A stretch of DNA of 46,750 nucleotides from the NCBI GenBank assembly GCA_024402115.1, contig JAKSJQ010000013.1:1-46750 (forward strand), written 5' to 3'. This stretch comes from Bacteroidales bacterium. GTDB taxonomy: Bacteria; Bacteroidota; Bacteroidia; Bacteroidales; UBA932. The notes beneath the pieces are model-generated. The model saw nothing but the letters and a program-made list of their open reading frames with translations. It was not told where the DNA came from and did not search any database. Shown one piece after another: positions 32,301-40,339 of this stretch. The position numbers were made by a program, and so were the translations under genes. The stretch's first letter is position 1, and every line of letters starts with the position of its first letter.

Positions 32301-33589
32301 AGACCTACCATGAGGTCGTAATACGACATGTTGAACACTCCGTCGTCGCCATTGAGGTATGAAGGGATGAAGTATACCTTCACCTTGTCGTTGGCGTCAT
32401 TGTACAGACCCACCTGTCCGAAACGGTGCGAGATGGTGTCCCACTGCGGAGTCTGGAGCGCATGTGACACCTGAGTCACATAGTTCTCCGAACCGTTACC
32501 GGCCATCTTTGCCTGAAGATTCTTATCCGGGCCGTTATGACCGGAAGGAATCATGATGAATGCATGGACGGTCTTGGCCGCTCCACCTTCGTTCTTGAGC
32601 TTCGCGAGTGCGTCGATGAACACATCGATACCCTTGTTCCTGTACTCATAGCGTCCGCCTATTCCTACGAACAGGTCATCCGCTGCCACAGGGGCGCCGC
32701 TCATGGCCTGAGCAACCTGCGCGAGGCACTTGCGTGCAGCCTTGCGCTTTGCGTTGTACTCCCTCTTGGTGGCTGGGACGAAGCTGTCCTCGAAGCCGTT
32801 AGGAGTCACCACGCTCACAGGCCGGCCGTGGAACTGCTTGCACTCACGTGCAGTAGTATCGCTCACGGTGGTGAACACGTCCGCGTTGAGTGCGGACTGC
32901 TTCTCCAACGAGTGGATTGCGACCACATTGAACCTCCTGGCCATCTCGTCAGCATCGTAGCTTTCCATATGGTCATAGAGGTTCATATTGTTGCCGGCGA
33001 GACAACGGCCCATCATGGTCGCGTGGGTCGTGAATGCCGTAGCGATAGGAAGTCCTGTCTCCTTGAGGTAGAGCACGCCGGAGCCTGTCTGCCACTCATG
33101 GAACTGTGCGACTACCCTATCCTTCGCACTGATGTTGAAACGGTAGAAGCTCTCTATGACGCAACCTGCGGCATATCCGAAGAGTGCTGACTGCTTGTAA
33201 TCCCAGTTACCTGAGATAGAGTCGACTCCGAACTTCTTCCAAAGATCTGTCAGGATCTCGTCCTGACGAGCAAAGAAACTCCTGAAATCCAAGAGGATTG
33301 CACAAGGGTTTCCGGGGATGTTCCAACGACCTGTGCGTACGCTGATGCCCTCGGCTAGAGCCTTCTCCTTCCACTCCGAGAACAGTTCCTTGTCCTCGGT
33401 GAAGTAAGGGCAGGCATCAGAGTTCTGCCATACGTCCGGGCCCACCATGATGTGGTGATCCTTCAGCTCCTCGCTGAGATAGAAAGCCTTGGTAGCAACG
33501 ACAGTGTAGATTCCACCGACCTTGTTACAGACTTCCCAGCTCACCTCAAAGAGGTAGTCCGGACGTAAAAGTTCGTCTTTTTTACTCAT
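29348..33589 (-). CDS. Fused GT3 glycogen synthase and GT35 alpha-glucan phosphorylase
   Basis: One unbroken 1413-codon frame. Residues ~1-545 are a eukaryote-like GT3 glycogen synthase: FEVSWEVCNKVGGIYTV near the start and SYYEPWGYTPLES with the E-x7-E pair Glu440/Glu448. Residues ~561-1413 (853 aa, the usual size of a free enzyme) are a GT35 alpha-glucan phosphorylase of the shorter bacterial type: MEYGLDTSL, HCNEGHAAF, NPTRPQEASGTSGEKASMNG with the PLP lysine Lys1168, then VLDGWW. It thus couples chain elongation from a sugar nucleotide (probably UDP-glucose, as in GT3) and glucose-1-phosphate release. Met561 starts exactly at the second domain and could be an internal start. Both active sites look intact. 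Confidence 0.92.
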   Translation of the reverse strand: MSKKDELLRPDYLFEVSWEVCNKVGGIYTVVATKAFYLSEELKDHHIMVGPDVWQNSDACPYFTEDKELFSEWKEKALAEGISVRTGRWNIPGNPCAILLDFRSFFARQDEILTDLWKKFGVDSISGNWDYKQSALFGYAAGCVIESFYRFNISAKDRVVAQFHEWQTGSGVLYLKETGLPIATAFTTHATMMGRCLAGNNMNLYDHMESYDADEMARRFNVVAIHSLEKQSALNADVFTTVSDTTARECKQFHGRPVSVVTPNGFEDSFVPATKREYNAKRKAARKCLAQVAQAMSGAPVAADDLFVGIGGRYEYRNKGIDVFIDALAKLKNEGGAAKTVHAFIMIPSGHNGPDKNLQAKMAGNGSENYVTQVSHALQTPQWDTISHRFGQVGLYNDANDKVKVYFIPSYLNGDDGVFNMSYYDLMVGLDSTFFPSYYEPWGYTPLESLAFSVPTLTTSLAGFGLWVRDYYKKEHPGITVVERTDSNYHEVVDAVVDRIREIASLDAAGLKAYMESARDVANIALWNNQIEYYKEAYSQAFQNVINRAGDLTAVKNERTMYERIEIDAPKWQSVMVTRHLPKPLAGLETLCKNLWWCWNDSAKALFKTVDAQLWHQSGHNPMVILDKVSIKRYKELANDKEFLKNLKAVMEEFNAYMKEKENRVDPSVAYFCMEYGLDTSLKIYSGGLGILAGDYLKETSDMNVNLVAIGLFYRYGYFNQKLTAQGHQVAEYTPQDFMKTPAEPVIDEQGNWVKIHVAFPGRTLAARLWKVAVGRTDLYLLDTDFEENIPEDRQVTHQLYGGDWENRLKQELLLGIGGVRVLRALGLNPQVYHCNEGHAAFIGIERLREYIQNEHLSFSEALEVVRASSLFTTHTPVPAGHDAFEEGILRHYIGQVPDELNVDWTTLMSLGKHNPYDGGEKFSMSVLAANISQEVNGVSMLHGLVSKDIFASMYPGYLAEENHVSYVTNGVHYPTWASKEWKHIHARVFGDAFKTHHYDKSCFEGIYKVSDEEVWNTRKLLKHNLVSAIRERLSDPVLSSHYSPRQIVTIKENLRDDVLTIGFARRFATYKRATLLFSDLDRLDAIVNNPIRPVQFIFAGKAHPADGAGQDLIRQIVEISKQPRFIGKIIFVPGYDITLAKRLVQGVDVWMNNPTRPQEASGTSGEKASMNGVMHFSVLDGWWVEGYKPGAGWALPQERTYDDQGYQNDLDSATIYATIENEIAPAYYNTDRNTGRSAEWIGYIKNTIAQVACNFTTNRMLSDYCNQYYIPQGERVAKLSENDYAVARQIAEWKNGVKSAWRNVQVVSCTYPDSTYVLDSDHQIKSEVKIDLAGLKPEDIGVEMLFTSPDKKGRQHIREKVAFELVEVNEGVATYRSAVLPERTGMYQVATRIYPKNELLPHRQDFGLVKWL

Positions 33590-33602
33590 CTACCGTCTAC
33601 TG

Positions 33603-34916
33603 TTATTTCTTTGCGGCAGCCTTCTTTGCTGCTGGCTTCTTTGCTGGAGCCTTCTTAGCCTTGTCGCCAGGGCGGTTGATAGGAGTGACGATGACTACAT
33701 CCTCGTTCTTCTCCTGCTTTGTGGCGCCTGTCTTGATGGCGTCATCAAGTCTGATGGTGAAGTCGCTGAGGACGTTCATGTAGTTGATGAATGCCTCGTA
33801 AGGAGTGTCGTATGGGTTGAAGTACTGGTGTACCGAACCGTCTGAGAAAAACTTGGTGCACATGTAGTAGAGATGGTCGCTCTCCTGGAGGTGCGAATGC
33901 TCCTGCCAGAGGTCCTCGTCATCGATGAGGCCGAGCTTCTCCACGAGACCGTAGAGCTTGTTGTATGCATCCTGCTGGAGCTCGTTGCCGAGCCATGCAG
34001 AAGTATCGCGCTCCTCGTCTGCCCATGAGATAGGGTCCTCAACGTCCATGTCGCCGATGGAAGCGTGCTTCTTGGCGGCCTGTGCAGGGGTAACGAACTC
34101 CCAGTTGCCGTCTGCGAGCACGGTAGGAGCGAGGTTCTTCATAAAATCGAAGATGCCGCTCTCTGCCTTCTGATGTTCGCCGAAGGTCTCGTAATCCATG
34201 AAGAGGTTGATGATCTCACCCTCGTTCGCGTTGAGCCATGCGAGGTACTTGTCGCAGGTGAGAGGCCAGTTGTTCCAGCTCCTGTCAGAGAAGCGGAATG
34301 CGATATCGTCGCTGAGCGCACTGTTCCTGAGAAGGAGCTTGAGCTTAGGGGCGGTTGCACCATTATATACATAGTTAGGGCTTCTCCATCCAAGGACATG
34401 CTTCGCACCCTCGGTAAGCATGGTCTTGAATCCCATCTCATAAACCTGTGCGCCGATGGCGTCAGAGTAGATGAGCTCGGTATTGCGGAATGTGACAGGA
34501 GTCACACCGAAATACTTCTTGATGAGTTCCTTGTGCTTCTCCACCTGCATCTTGAAGCCGATAGGCGATGCGAGTGAAACGAGAGAGTGGTTGTAGGTCT
34601 CTGCGAGGAACTCGACGCAGCCGGTATCAGCGAGCTTCTTGAAGCTCTCGATAACCTCTGGGCAATGACGATCGAACTGCTCGATCACAGAGCCTGAGAT
34701 ACTGAAGGCTACCTTGAACTGGCCATTGCTGGCGTTGATCATATCGAGAAGCATCGCATTGGCTGGAAGATAGCAGCGCTCGGCGATTCTGCGAACGATG
34801 GTCCTGTTCGCGAAATCATCAAAATAATGCGAATCCTTACCTATTTCGAAGAATCTGTACAAACGAAGCCTGGTTGGCTGGTGTACCTGGAAATAGAGGC
34901 AAATGCTTTTTTTCAT
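33603..34916 (-). CDS. GH57-family alpha-amylase-type glycoside hydrolase with Lys/Ala-rich tail
   Basis: 437 aa, no signal peptide, so cytoplasmic. GH57 blocks: CLYFQVHQPTRLR at the start, AETYNHSL, FRNTELIYSD with the predicted nucleophile Glu147, and FMDYETFGEH with the predicted acid Asp241. GH57 contains amylases, branching enzymes and glucanotransferases; the short length favours the alpha-amylase group. The final ~20 residues repeat Lys, Ala and Pro (KKAPAKKPAAKKAAAKK), like histone H1 tails, and are not part of the GH57 fold. It lies 13 nt before the synthase-phosphorylase gene and 11 nt after the GT4 gene, so a role in intracellular glucan turnover is likely. Confidence 0.9.
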   Translation of the reverse strand: MKKSICLYFQVHQPTRLRLYRFFEIGKDSHYFDDFANRTIVRRIAERCYLPANAMLLDMINASNGQFKVAFSISGSVIEQFDRHCPEVIESFKKLADTGCVEFLAETYNHSLVSLASPIGFKMQVEKHKELIKKYFGVTPVTFRNTELIYSDAIGAQVYEMGFKTMLTEGAKHVLGWRSPNYVYNGATAPKLKLLLRNSALSDDIAFRFSDRSWNNWPLTCDKYLAWLNANEGEIINLFMDYETFGEHQKAESGIFDFMKNLAPTVLADGNWEFVTPAQAAKKHASIGDMDVEDPISWADEERDTSAWLGNELQQDAYNKLYGLVEKLGLIDDEDLWQEHSHLQESDHLYYMCTKFFSDGSVHQYFNPYDTPYEAFINYMNVLSDFTIRLDDAIKTGATKQEKNEDVVIVTPINRPGDKAKKAPAKKPAAKKAAAKK

Positions 34917-34927
34917 ATCTGTGTACT

Positions 34928-36217
34928 TTACTTTATTACTGATTCATAAACCGCCTTGATCTTGGCTGCGGCTGCCGTCCACTTGAGTGCGTTGACCTCG
35001 TCATATCCGCAGCGGGCAGCAAGTGCTGACATTGCAGGATAGTTGATGAGACCATAGATTGCGTCCGCCATAGCGTCCACATCCCAGAAGTCAGTCTTGA
35101 TAGCGTAATCGAGGATCTCGGCGCAACCTGACTGCTTGCTGATGATAGAAGGGACATTGGTCTGCATAGCCTCGAGAGGAGAGATTCCGAAAGGCTCTGA
35201 GATAGACGGCATGATGTACACGTCCGAAAGCGCGAACATCTTCTGTACGTCGGCTCCGCGGAGGAAGCCGGTGAAGTGGAACCTGTCTGAGATACCCAGG
35301 CGAGCGACGTGGCGGATACACTTGTTGAGCATATCGCCGCTACCTGCCATCACGAAGCGGACGTTGTCACACCTCTTGATGATCTTCGCGGCTGCCTCGA
35401 TGAAGTACTCAGGCCCCTTCTGATAGGTGACACGACCGAGGAAAGTGACGACCTTATCCTTGACGCCCCTCTCGACCTCGATGTTCTTCCTGCCGCTGAA
35501 GTCCACGGCGTTGTGGACTGCGACAACCTTCTCAGGCTCGATTCCATATTTGTTGATGCAGATGTTCCTGGTAAGCTCGCTGACGGCGATGACCCTGTCT
35601 GCGGCCTGCATACCCCTGGTCTCGAGATCGAGTACTCGGGTATCGATGTTGGCCTCGCTCGCACGGTCGTACGAGGTAGCGTGCATGTGCACTACGAGAG
35701 GCTTGCCTGAAACCTGCTTTGCTGCGACACCTGCGAGATAGGTGAGCCAGTCATGGGCGTGGATCACGTCGAACTGACCTTCATACTGCTTCGCGATAGT
35801 CGCGCCTACCATGGCATAGCGGGCAACTTCCTCCATGAGGTTGGAGCCGTACTTGCCAGAGAACTTATATTTCTGTCCATAACGGATGCTGAACTCCTCG
35901 CGGGTGCAGTTCTTCTCTGCCTCCACGATCTTGTAGAAGTCATCGGGATCCATGTATGGAACCATGTTGCTGCCGACCTGAACGAACTGAACCTTTCCGA
36001 GGAACTCGTTCACGTTGTGGTCGATCACGTCAACCTTCACATCACTTGCGTTGATGATCTTGACGGCGCTCTCGTCCTCGTCTCCGGATGCTGAAGGCAT
36101 GACGAAGAGGACCTCGACGTCGTTTGCGGCAAGACCCTTGGTCATACCGTAGCAGGCAGTGCCGAGACCACCTGCGATGTGGGGAGGAAACTCCCATCCA
36201 AACATCAGTACTCTCAT
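34928..36217 (-). CDS. GT4-family glycosyltransferase, probable glucan synthase
   Basis: 429 aa, GT-B fold. The N-terminus MLFGW-like FGWEFPPHIAGGLGTACYG has the G-G-L loop of starch/glycogen synthase-like enzymes. VIHAHDWLTYLAG marks the end of the first lobe. The second lobe has FLGRVTYQKGPEYFIEAA and the donor site SEPFGISPLEAM with Glu341 and Glu349. The family includes glycogen synthases and maltose-1-phosphate synthases; with a GT3 synthase also present, this enzyme may start or extend glucans, but its donor is unknown. The ATG is 1 nt after the debranching-enzyme stop and has an ideal SD sequence. Confidence 0.88.
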   Translation of the reverse strand: MRVLMFGWEFPPHIAGGLGTACYGMTKGLAANDVEVLFVMPSASGDEDESAVKIINASDVKVDVIDHNVNEFLGKVQFVQVGSNMVPYMDPDDFYKIVEAEKNCTREEFSIRYGQKYKFSGKYGSNLMEEVARYAMVGATIAKQYEGQFDVIHAHDWLTYLAGVAAKQVSGKPLVVHMHATSYDRASEANIDTRVLDLETRGMQAADRVIAVSELTRNICINKYGIEPEKVVAVHNAVDFSGRKNIEVERGVKDKVVTFLGRVTYQKGPEYFIEAAAKIIKRCDNVRFVMAGSGDMLNKCIRHVARLGISDRFHFTGFLRGADVQKMFALSDVYIMPSISEPFGISPLEAMQTNVPSIISKQSGCAEILDYAIKTDFWDVDAMADAIYGLINYPAMSALAARCGYDEVNALKWTAAAAKIKAVYESVIK

Positions 36218-36218
36218 A

Positions 36219-38159
36219 TTACCACCTCCTTGTCTTGTTAATGTTGATAAGGTACTCGCACTTCAGCAATGACGCGGTAGCGCATGCAGAAGAGATTGCT
36301 CCGTGTGGCTCGTGAGGAGGGTCTCCATCGTAGAGCTCAGAGAAGCAGCCGACACCGTGCTTGCTGATGTCTTCATAGAAGCCCTCAACGAGGAACTCCG
36401 CTCTCTTGAGACATGAAGGTCCGCTCATCCTGAACCTGCATTCTATATATGGTGCGAGGAGCTCGGTTCTGGTGCAACCCTGATGGTATGCAAGGTCGCG
36501 CTCCATCTGTGAGCCCTCGTATACGCCCTTGTATGCGATGTTGCGAGGAGAAAGGGTACGGATACCTCTCTTGGTGAGGAGCTCGTACTTGATTGTTCTC
36601 ATCACGGAGAGCTTCACCTCGTCATCGAGGAGCTGATATGGAACATATACTGCGAAGAGCATGTTAGGGCGAACCTCGAACTTCTGACCTGCATTGTCTA
36701 CATAGTCAGAGAGATATCCGGTAGAAGGGATGAGGAAGGTCTTCTGGAAGTTGGCCTTCACGAGGTCCCTTACAGGAGCCCACTTCTTCACGAACTCGCT
36801 CTCAGGCGACTCGTACTTGCTCTCCATCTCGATCGCAAAGCAGAGTGCGTTGTACCACCATGCGTTGGTATCGACCTGATAGCCTGCCCTCTCGGTCACA
36901 GGGTTACCATCGATATATGCGTTCATCCATGAGAGCGCTGTGCGGTACATCTGCGCCCAGAGAAGTCCGTTAGGATGGAGAGTGATCTCGTTCCTTCTTC
37001 CAGGTCCGTAGCTTTCGATGATACCCTTGAGGGTCTCACCATATTTGTTCCATACGCGAGCCTCGTCACCGGCGAAAGCGATGTACTGCTGGAGCACGTC
37101 GGTCACACGGAGAGGAGCCTCAACCTGAGTGGTCCTGTGGAAGAGTCTCTCCTGCTCGTCTGCGATGAGGTTGTCAAGGATTTCCTCGAACTCGCTGCAG
37201 TCTCCGGTAGCGAAGAGGGTAAGGCCTGGGAGCGACACGAGGGTCTCGCGGAGGAGACCGGTGTAGAGCCATGTGAAACCTGCATTGATCTGGAGCTTGC
37301 CGTTACGATTGCACTTGAGGAGCTCGGCGTTCCTTACGAGGAGCTCGTGGTTAGTGGTGACGTGATCAAGCTTCGCGTACTGGGAATTGAACTTCCTCTT
37401 GAGCTGCTTAGGATCGATCTCGTCCACTGAAGCCGAGAATACGAATGAGTCACCAGCCTTCACCTCGAGAGAGAATGTGCCAGGAACCCAAAGGTCCTCC
37501 TTGCAGTCGAATCCGCGCCTGTACTCGTCAGAGTAGGTGATTCCGTCATACCAGTAAGGCTGGTACTTGAAAGGAGCATCGCAGCTGAGCTGCATGTTGA
37601 GGTCTGGATAACCCGCATACATGCGGAATGAGACACCACCATCGACCTGATGACATCTTGTGTCGACGTCAGCGTTCTTCTTGGTGAGGGCGTTCACGCT
37701 CCTGAATGCGAGGAATGGCTTGAGTGTGAAGAGGATCTTCGATGGTGATTCGAGAACCTGATACTTGATCATGACCTGGTCCGTATCCTGGGACATGATG
37801 AATGTCTTGCTGATGAGCACGTCACCGACCTTGTAGGTGATGGTTGGAGCCACGTCAGCATTGAAGTCCACAATGTACTTGTGTCCTCTCGGCTCATATA
37901 CGTTGTCGTAGTTATGAATACCGAGGTTGAACTGGTGACCTGCGATTGTGATGCTCTCGTCAAGAGATGACAAGAGCATGTGTGTGCCGCCGCCGAAGCC
38001 ATCTACCGGAACTGCGAGCAGACCGTGGTAGCGGCGCGTGTTGCAGGACACGATGGACGTGTTGCAATATGCGCCGGTCCTGTTCGCGAGGATGATTTCC
38101 CTCTTGAGCGAATAAGACAGGTTCACGAGTTCGCTTTTATTGAACTTAAGGAATGCCAT
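36219..38159 (-). CDS. Glycogen debranching enzyme (amylo-alpha-1,6-glucosidase, GH133 type)
   Basis: 646-aa cytoplasmic protein. The N-terminal beta-rich domain (~1-290) opens with ILANRTGAYCNTSIVSCNTRRYHGLL, shown here as two blocks (LANRTGAYCNTS; NTRRYHGLLAVP), the glycogen-debranching N-domain signature. The C-terminal (alpha/alpha)6 barrel has LPGLTLFATGD, GYQVDTNAWWYNAL with Asp430, and CFSELYDGDPPHEPHGA with the predicted catalytic Glu608. Only the glucosidase half of the eukaryotic two-activity enzyme is present; transferase activity may come from GH57 or another enzyme. ATG at 38159 was chosen; the TTG two codons before is less likely. Confidence 0.92.
   Translation of the reverse strand: MAFLKFNKSELVNLSYSLKREIILANRTGAYCNTSIVSCNTRRYHGLLAVPVDGFGGGTHMLLSSLDESITIAGHQFNLGIHNYDNVYEPRGHKYIVDFNADVAPTITYKVGDVLISKTFIMSQDTDQVMIKYQVLESPSKILFTLKPFLAFRSVNALTKKNADVDTRCHQVDGGVSFRMYAGYPDLNMQLSCDAPFKYQPYWYDGITYSDEYRRGFDCKEDLWVPGTFSLEVKAGDSFVFSASVDEIDPKQLKRKFNSQYAKLDHVTTNHELLVRNAELLKCNRNGKLQINAGFTWLYTGLLRETLVSLPGLTLFATGDCSEFEEILDNLIADEQERLFHRTTQVEAPLRVTDVLQQYIAFAGDEARVWNKYGETLKGIIESYGPGRRNEITLHPNGLLWAQMYRTALSWMNAYIDGNPVTERAGYQVDTNAWWYNALCFAIEMESKYESPESEFVKKWAPVRDLVKANFQKTFLIPSTGYLSDYVDNAGQKFEVRPNMLFAVYVPYQLLDDEVKLSVMRTIKYELLTKRGIRTLSPRNIAYKGVYEGSQMERDLAYHQGCTRTELLAPYIECRFRMSGPSCLKRAEFLVEGFYEDISKHGVGCFSELYDGDPPHEPHGAISSACATASLLKCEYLININKTRRW
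36223..36231 (-). promoter_or_regulatory. Perfect Shine-Dalgarno sequence before the GT4 gene
   Basis: The minus strand reads AAGGAGGTG, with AGGAGG 7 nt before the ATG at 36217. It is a full complement to the usual 16S 3' end. It lies in the last codons (Thr-Arg-Arg-Trp) of the debranching gene. Most genes in this window have no such site. Confidence 0.6.
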
Positions 38160-38186
38160 AGGCAATTGTTTCTATAATTTCTAAAC

Positions 38187-40142
38187 TTATTTCTTCTTCA
38201 GTACCAGAGCCGTTCTCGAAGGCAAATAGAGATACAGCGTCTGGTCAACAACAAAATGGGTCTCCCCTTTCTTAATTCTTGAGAAACCGTCATATTCCGC
38301 CTCGTCAGTATCAAGGACTATATCCCATACGCCTTCCGGTACAGGGATGCCATAGTCGGTGAACGACTGCTCCGGATTAAAATTAAGCGCAAAGATACAA
38401 TCCAATCTTCTGAATACCAATATTTTTTTCTCCTCGTCCTGGACGATGAGCTCAGGTTTCGCGTCAAGTATGCCTTCTGAGCGTACCAGACCAATCATAT
38501 CACGGTCGAAGTTTCGCAGGTCACGATAGCGGAGGAAAGGAGATTCCGCGAGTGACCACTGCCTGCGAGCGTGTGCATGGGACCAGTTGTTACCCTCGCG
38601 AGGGAAGTCGATCCACTCAGGCTGACCGTACTCGTTGCCCATGAAGGTGAGGTATCCGTCACCGCATGTGCCGAGGGTCGCGAGACGTATCATCTTGTGC
38701 AGCGCAATACCCCTGTCTACTACCGGAGACTGGGAGCCCTTGTTCATGGAGGTGTACATCTCCGCATCGATCAGGCGGAAGATGATGGTCTTGTCACCGA
38801 CCATCGCCTGGTCATGGCACTCTGCATAGCTGATGGTCTTCTCATCCTCACGTTTGTTGGTGAGCTGCCACCAGATTTCGCCGACGCTCCACTGGTCGTC
38901 GGTGAGGGTCTTGATCCACTTGATCCAGTTATCTGCCACTCCCATGCTCATGCGGAAGTCGAAGCCGACGCCGCCGTCCTCGAAAGGAGCTGCGAGTCCG
39001 GCCATGCCGCTGACATCCTCCGCGATGGTGATGGCATCTGGGTTCACCTCGCGGACCAGCATGTTGGCCAGCGCAAGGTAAGCCACGGCGTTCTCGTCGA
39101 CGCCCTCGTTGAAATAGTTATCGTATCCGACGAAATCCTTTCCGAGTCCATGGTCCCAGTAGAGCATGCTGGTGACACCGTCGAAGCGGAAGCCGTCGAG
39201 ATGATACTCCTCCAGCCAGAACTTGACGTTCGCGAGGAGGAAGCACTTCGTCTCGTTCTTGCCGTAGTCGAAGCAGCGGCTGTCCCATGCAGGATGGTGT
39301 CCCTGCCAGCCGGTGTAGAAGTAGAGGTCCTCACGGCCGTCGAAGTTGCTGAGGCTCTCGGCCTCGTTCTTGACCATATGAGAATGGACGATGTCCATGA
39401 TCACTGCGATTCCGCGTCCGTGCGCATCATCCACCAACCTCTTGAACTCCTCCGGAGTGCCAAAACGAGAGCTGAGTGCATAGAAATTCGAAACCTGATA
39501 GCCGAACGAGCCGTAGTACGGATGCTCCTGGAGGGCCATGATCTGGAGGGTGTCATAACCGAGCTCAGCGACCTTAGGAAGGACATTCTGACGGAACTCC
39601 TCGAAAGTGGCTACCTTCTCCTCCTCCGAGCTCATGCCGATATGGCACTCGTAGATAAGCGGATGGTTGCGGCGTGAAGGAGCAGCGTTCTTCCAGACGT
39701 ACGGGATAGGGTCCCAAACCTGCGCGCAGAAGGTCTTGGTCACGGGATCCTGGACTGCGCGTGTCGCGTATGCAGGAATTCTCTCACCTGCGCCGCCCGG
39801 CCACTCTATGAAAAGCTTGTAGAGGGTACCATGGGTAAGGAACATGTTGCCGAGTTCGATCTCCCAGTTTCCGCCTCCGCAAGGACGGAGAGCATAGGCA
39901 TCCGCCCTCTTCCAGTTGTTGAACTCGCCGATGAGATAGACCCTGGTCGCATTAGGAGCCCACTCACGGAACACCCATCCTGTCGCGGTGCGGTGCATTC
40001 CGTAGAAAAGATGGTTGTTGATTCCGGCGCTGAGGCTGCCGTCCACGGCGAACTCGTCGTAGATCTTGAGTATTTTCTCATGACGGGCGTCGATCGCGTC
40101 CTTGTACGGCACCAGCCATGAGTCATTTTCGTATATCATCAT
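38187..40142 (-). CDS. glgB: 1,4-alpha-glucan branching enzyme, GH13 (eukaryote-like)
   Basis: 651-aa cytoplasmic enzyme forming alpha-1,6 branches. A CBM48-like N-terminal domain (~40-140; GWVFREWAPNATRVYLIGEF) precedes the GH13 barrel with YGSFGYQVSNFYA, DIVHSHMVKN, DGFRFDGVTSMLY (nucleophile Asp321), ITIAEDVSG (acid Glu375) and AECHDQAMVG, then an all-beta C-domain. YECHIGMSSEEEKVATF and the loop text resemble eukaryotic GBE1/plant enzymes (GH13_8) more than E. coli GlgB. The start overlaps the xseB stop as ATGA. It is the first glycogen gene of the operon; the debranching gene follows after 27 nt. Confidence 0.93.
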   Translation of the reverse strand: MMIYENDSWLVPYKDAIDARHEKILKIYDEFAVDGSLSAGINNHLFYGMHRTATGWVFREWAPNATRVYLIGEFNNWKRADAYALRPCGGGNWEIELGNMFLTHGTLYKLFIEWPGGAGERIPAYATRAVQDPVTKTFCAQVWDPIPYVWKNAAPSRRNHPLIYECHIGMSSEEEKVATFEEFRQNVLPKVAELGYDTLQIMALQEHPYYGSFGYQVSNFYALSSRFGTPEEFKRLVDDAHGRGIAVIMDIVHSHMVKNEAESLSNFDGREDLYFYTGWQGHHPAWDSRCFDYGKNETKCFLLANVKFWLEEYHLDGFRFDGVTSMLYWDHGLGKDFVGYDNYFNEGVDENAVAYLALANMLVREVNPDAITIAEDVSGMAGLAAPFEDGGVGFDFRMSMGVADNWIKWIKTLTDDQWSVGEIWWQLTNKREDEKTISYAECHDQAMVGDKTIIFRLIDAEMYTSMNKGSQSPVVDRGIALHKMIRLATLGTCGDGYLTFMGNEYGQPEWIDFPREGNNWSHAHARRQWSLAESPFLRYRDLRNFDRDMIGLVRSEGILDAKPELIVQDEEKKILVFRRLDCIFALNFNPEQSFTDYGIPVPEGVWDIVLDTDEAEYDGFSRIKKGETHFVVDQTLYLYLPSRTALVLKKK

Positions 40143-40321
40143 AGTTCCTCGACTTTTTCTCTTGCTGTCCTGAGATATTCCCGGCATTGCTCAACGAGCT
40201 CTGCCGAACGGGCGATGTACCTGTCGATATCTTCGATTCCGGTATCGGGATCCTCGACCTTCGCCGCGATCATTTCAAGTTCCTTTACGGCTACGCCGTA
40301 GTCAAAAGGTTCCTTCATCAT
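40139..40321 (-). CDS. xseB: Exodeoxyribonuclease VII small subunit
   Basis: 60 aa, almost wholly helical, matching the small coiled-coil subunit XseB that binds several copies to XseA. The pattern DYGVAVKELEMIAAKVEDPD and ARSAELVEQCREYL with the conserved hydrophobic heptads is typical. It starts 18 nt after the xseA stop and its TGA overlaps the glgB ATG (ATGA), so glgB translation is coupled to a DNA-repair gene. Either of the two first Met codons may be used. Confidence 0.88.
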   Translation of the reverse strand: MMKEPFDYGVAVKELEMIAAKVEDPDTGIEDIDRYIARSAELVEQCREYLRTAREKVEEL

Positions 40322-40339
40322 ATATTCAATACTGATTAT

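Noticed and set aside
36219..38159. A promoter between glgB and the debranching gene
   Set aside because: The 27-nt gap has A/T-rich sequence but no TAnnTTTG box.
38571..39677. 368-codon antisense frame over glgB
   Set aside because: Opposite strand of a certain GH13 gene with intact catalytic motifs; hydrophobic/acidic translation is typical of antisense shadows.
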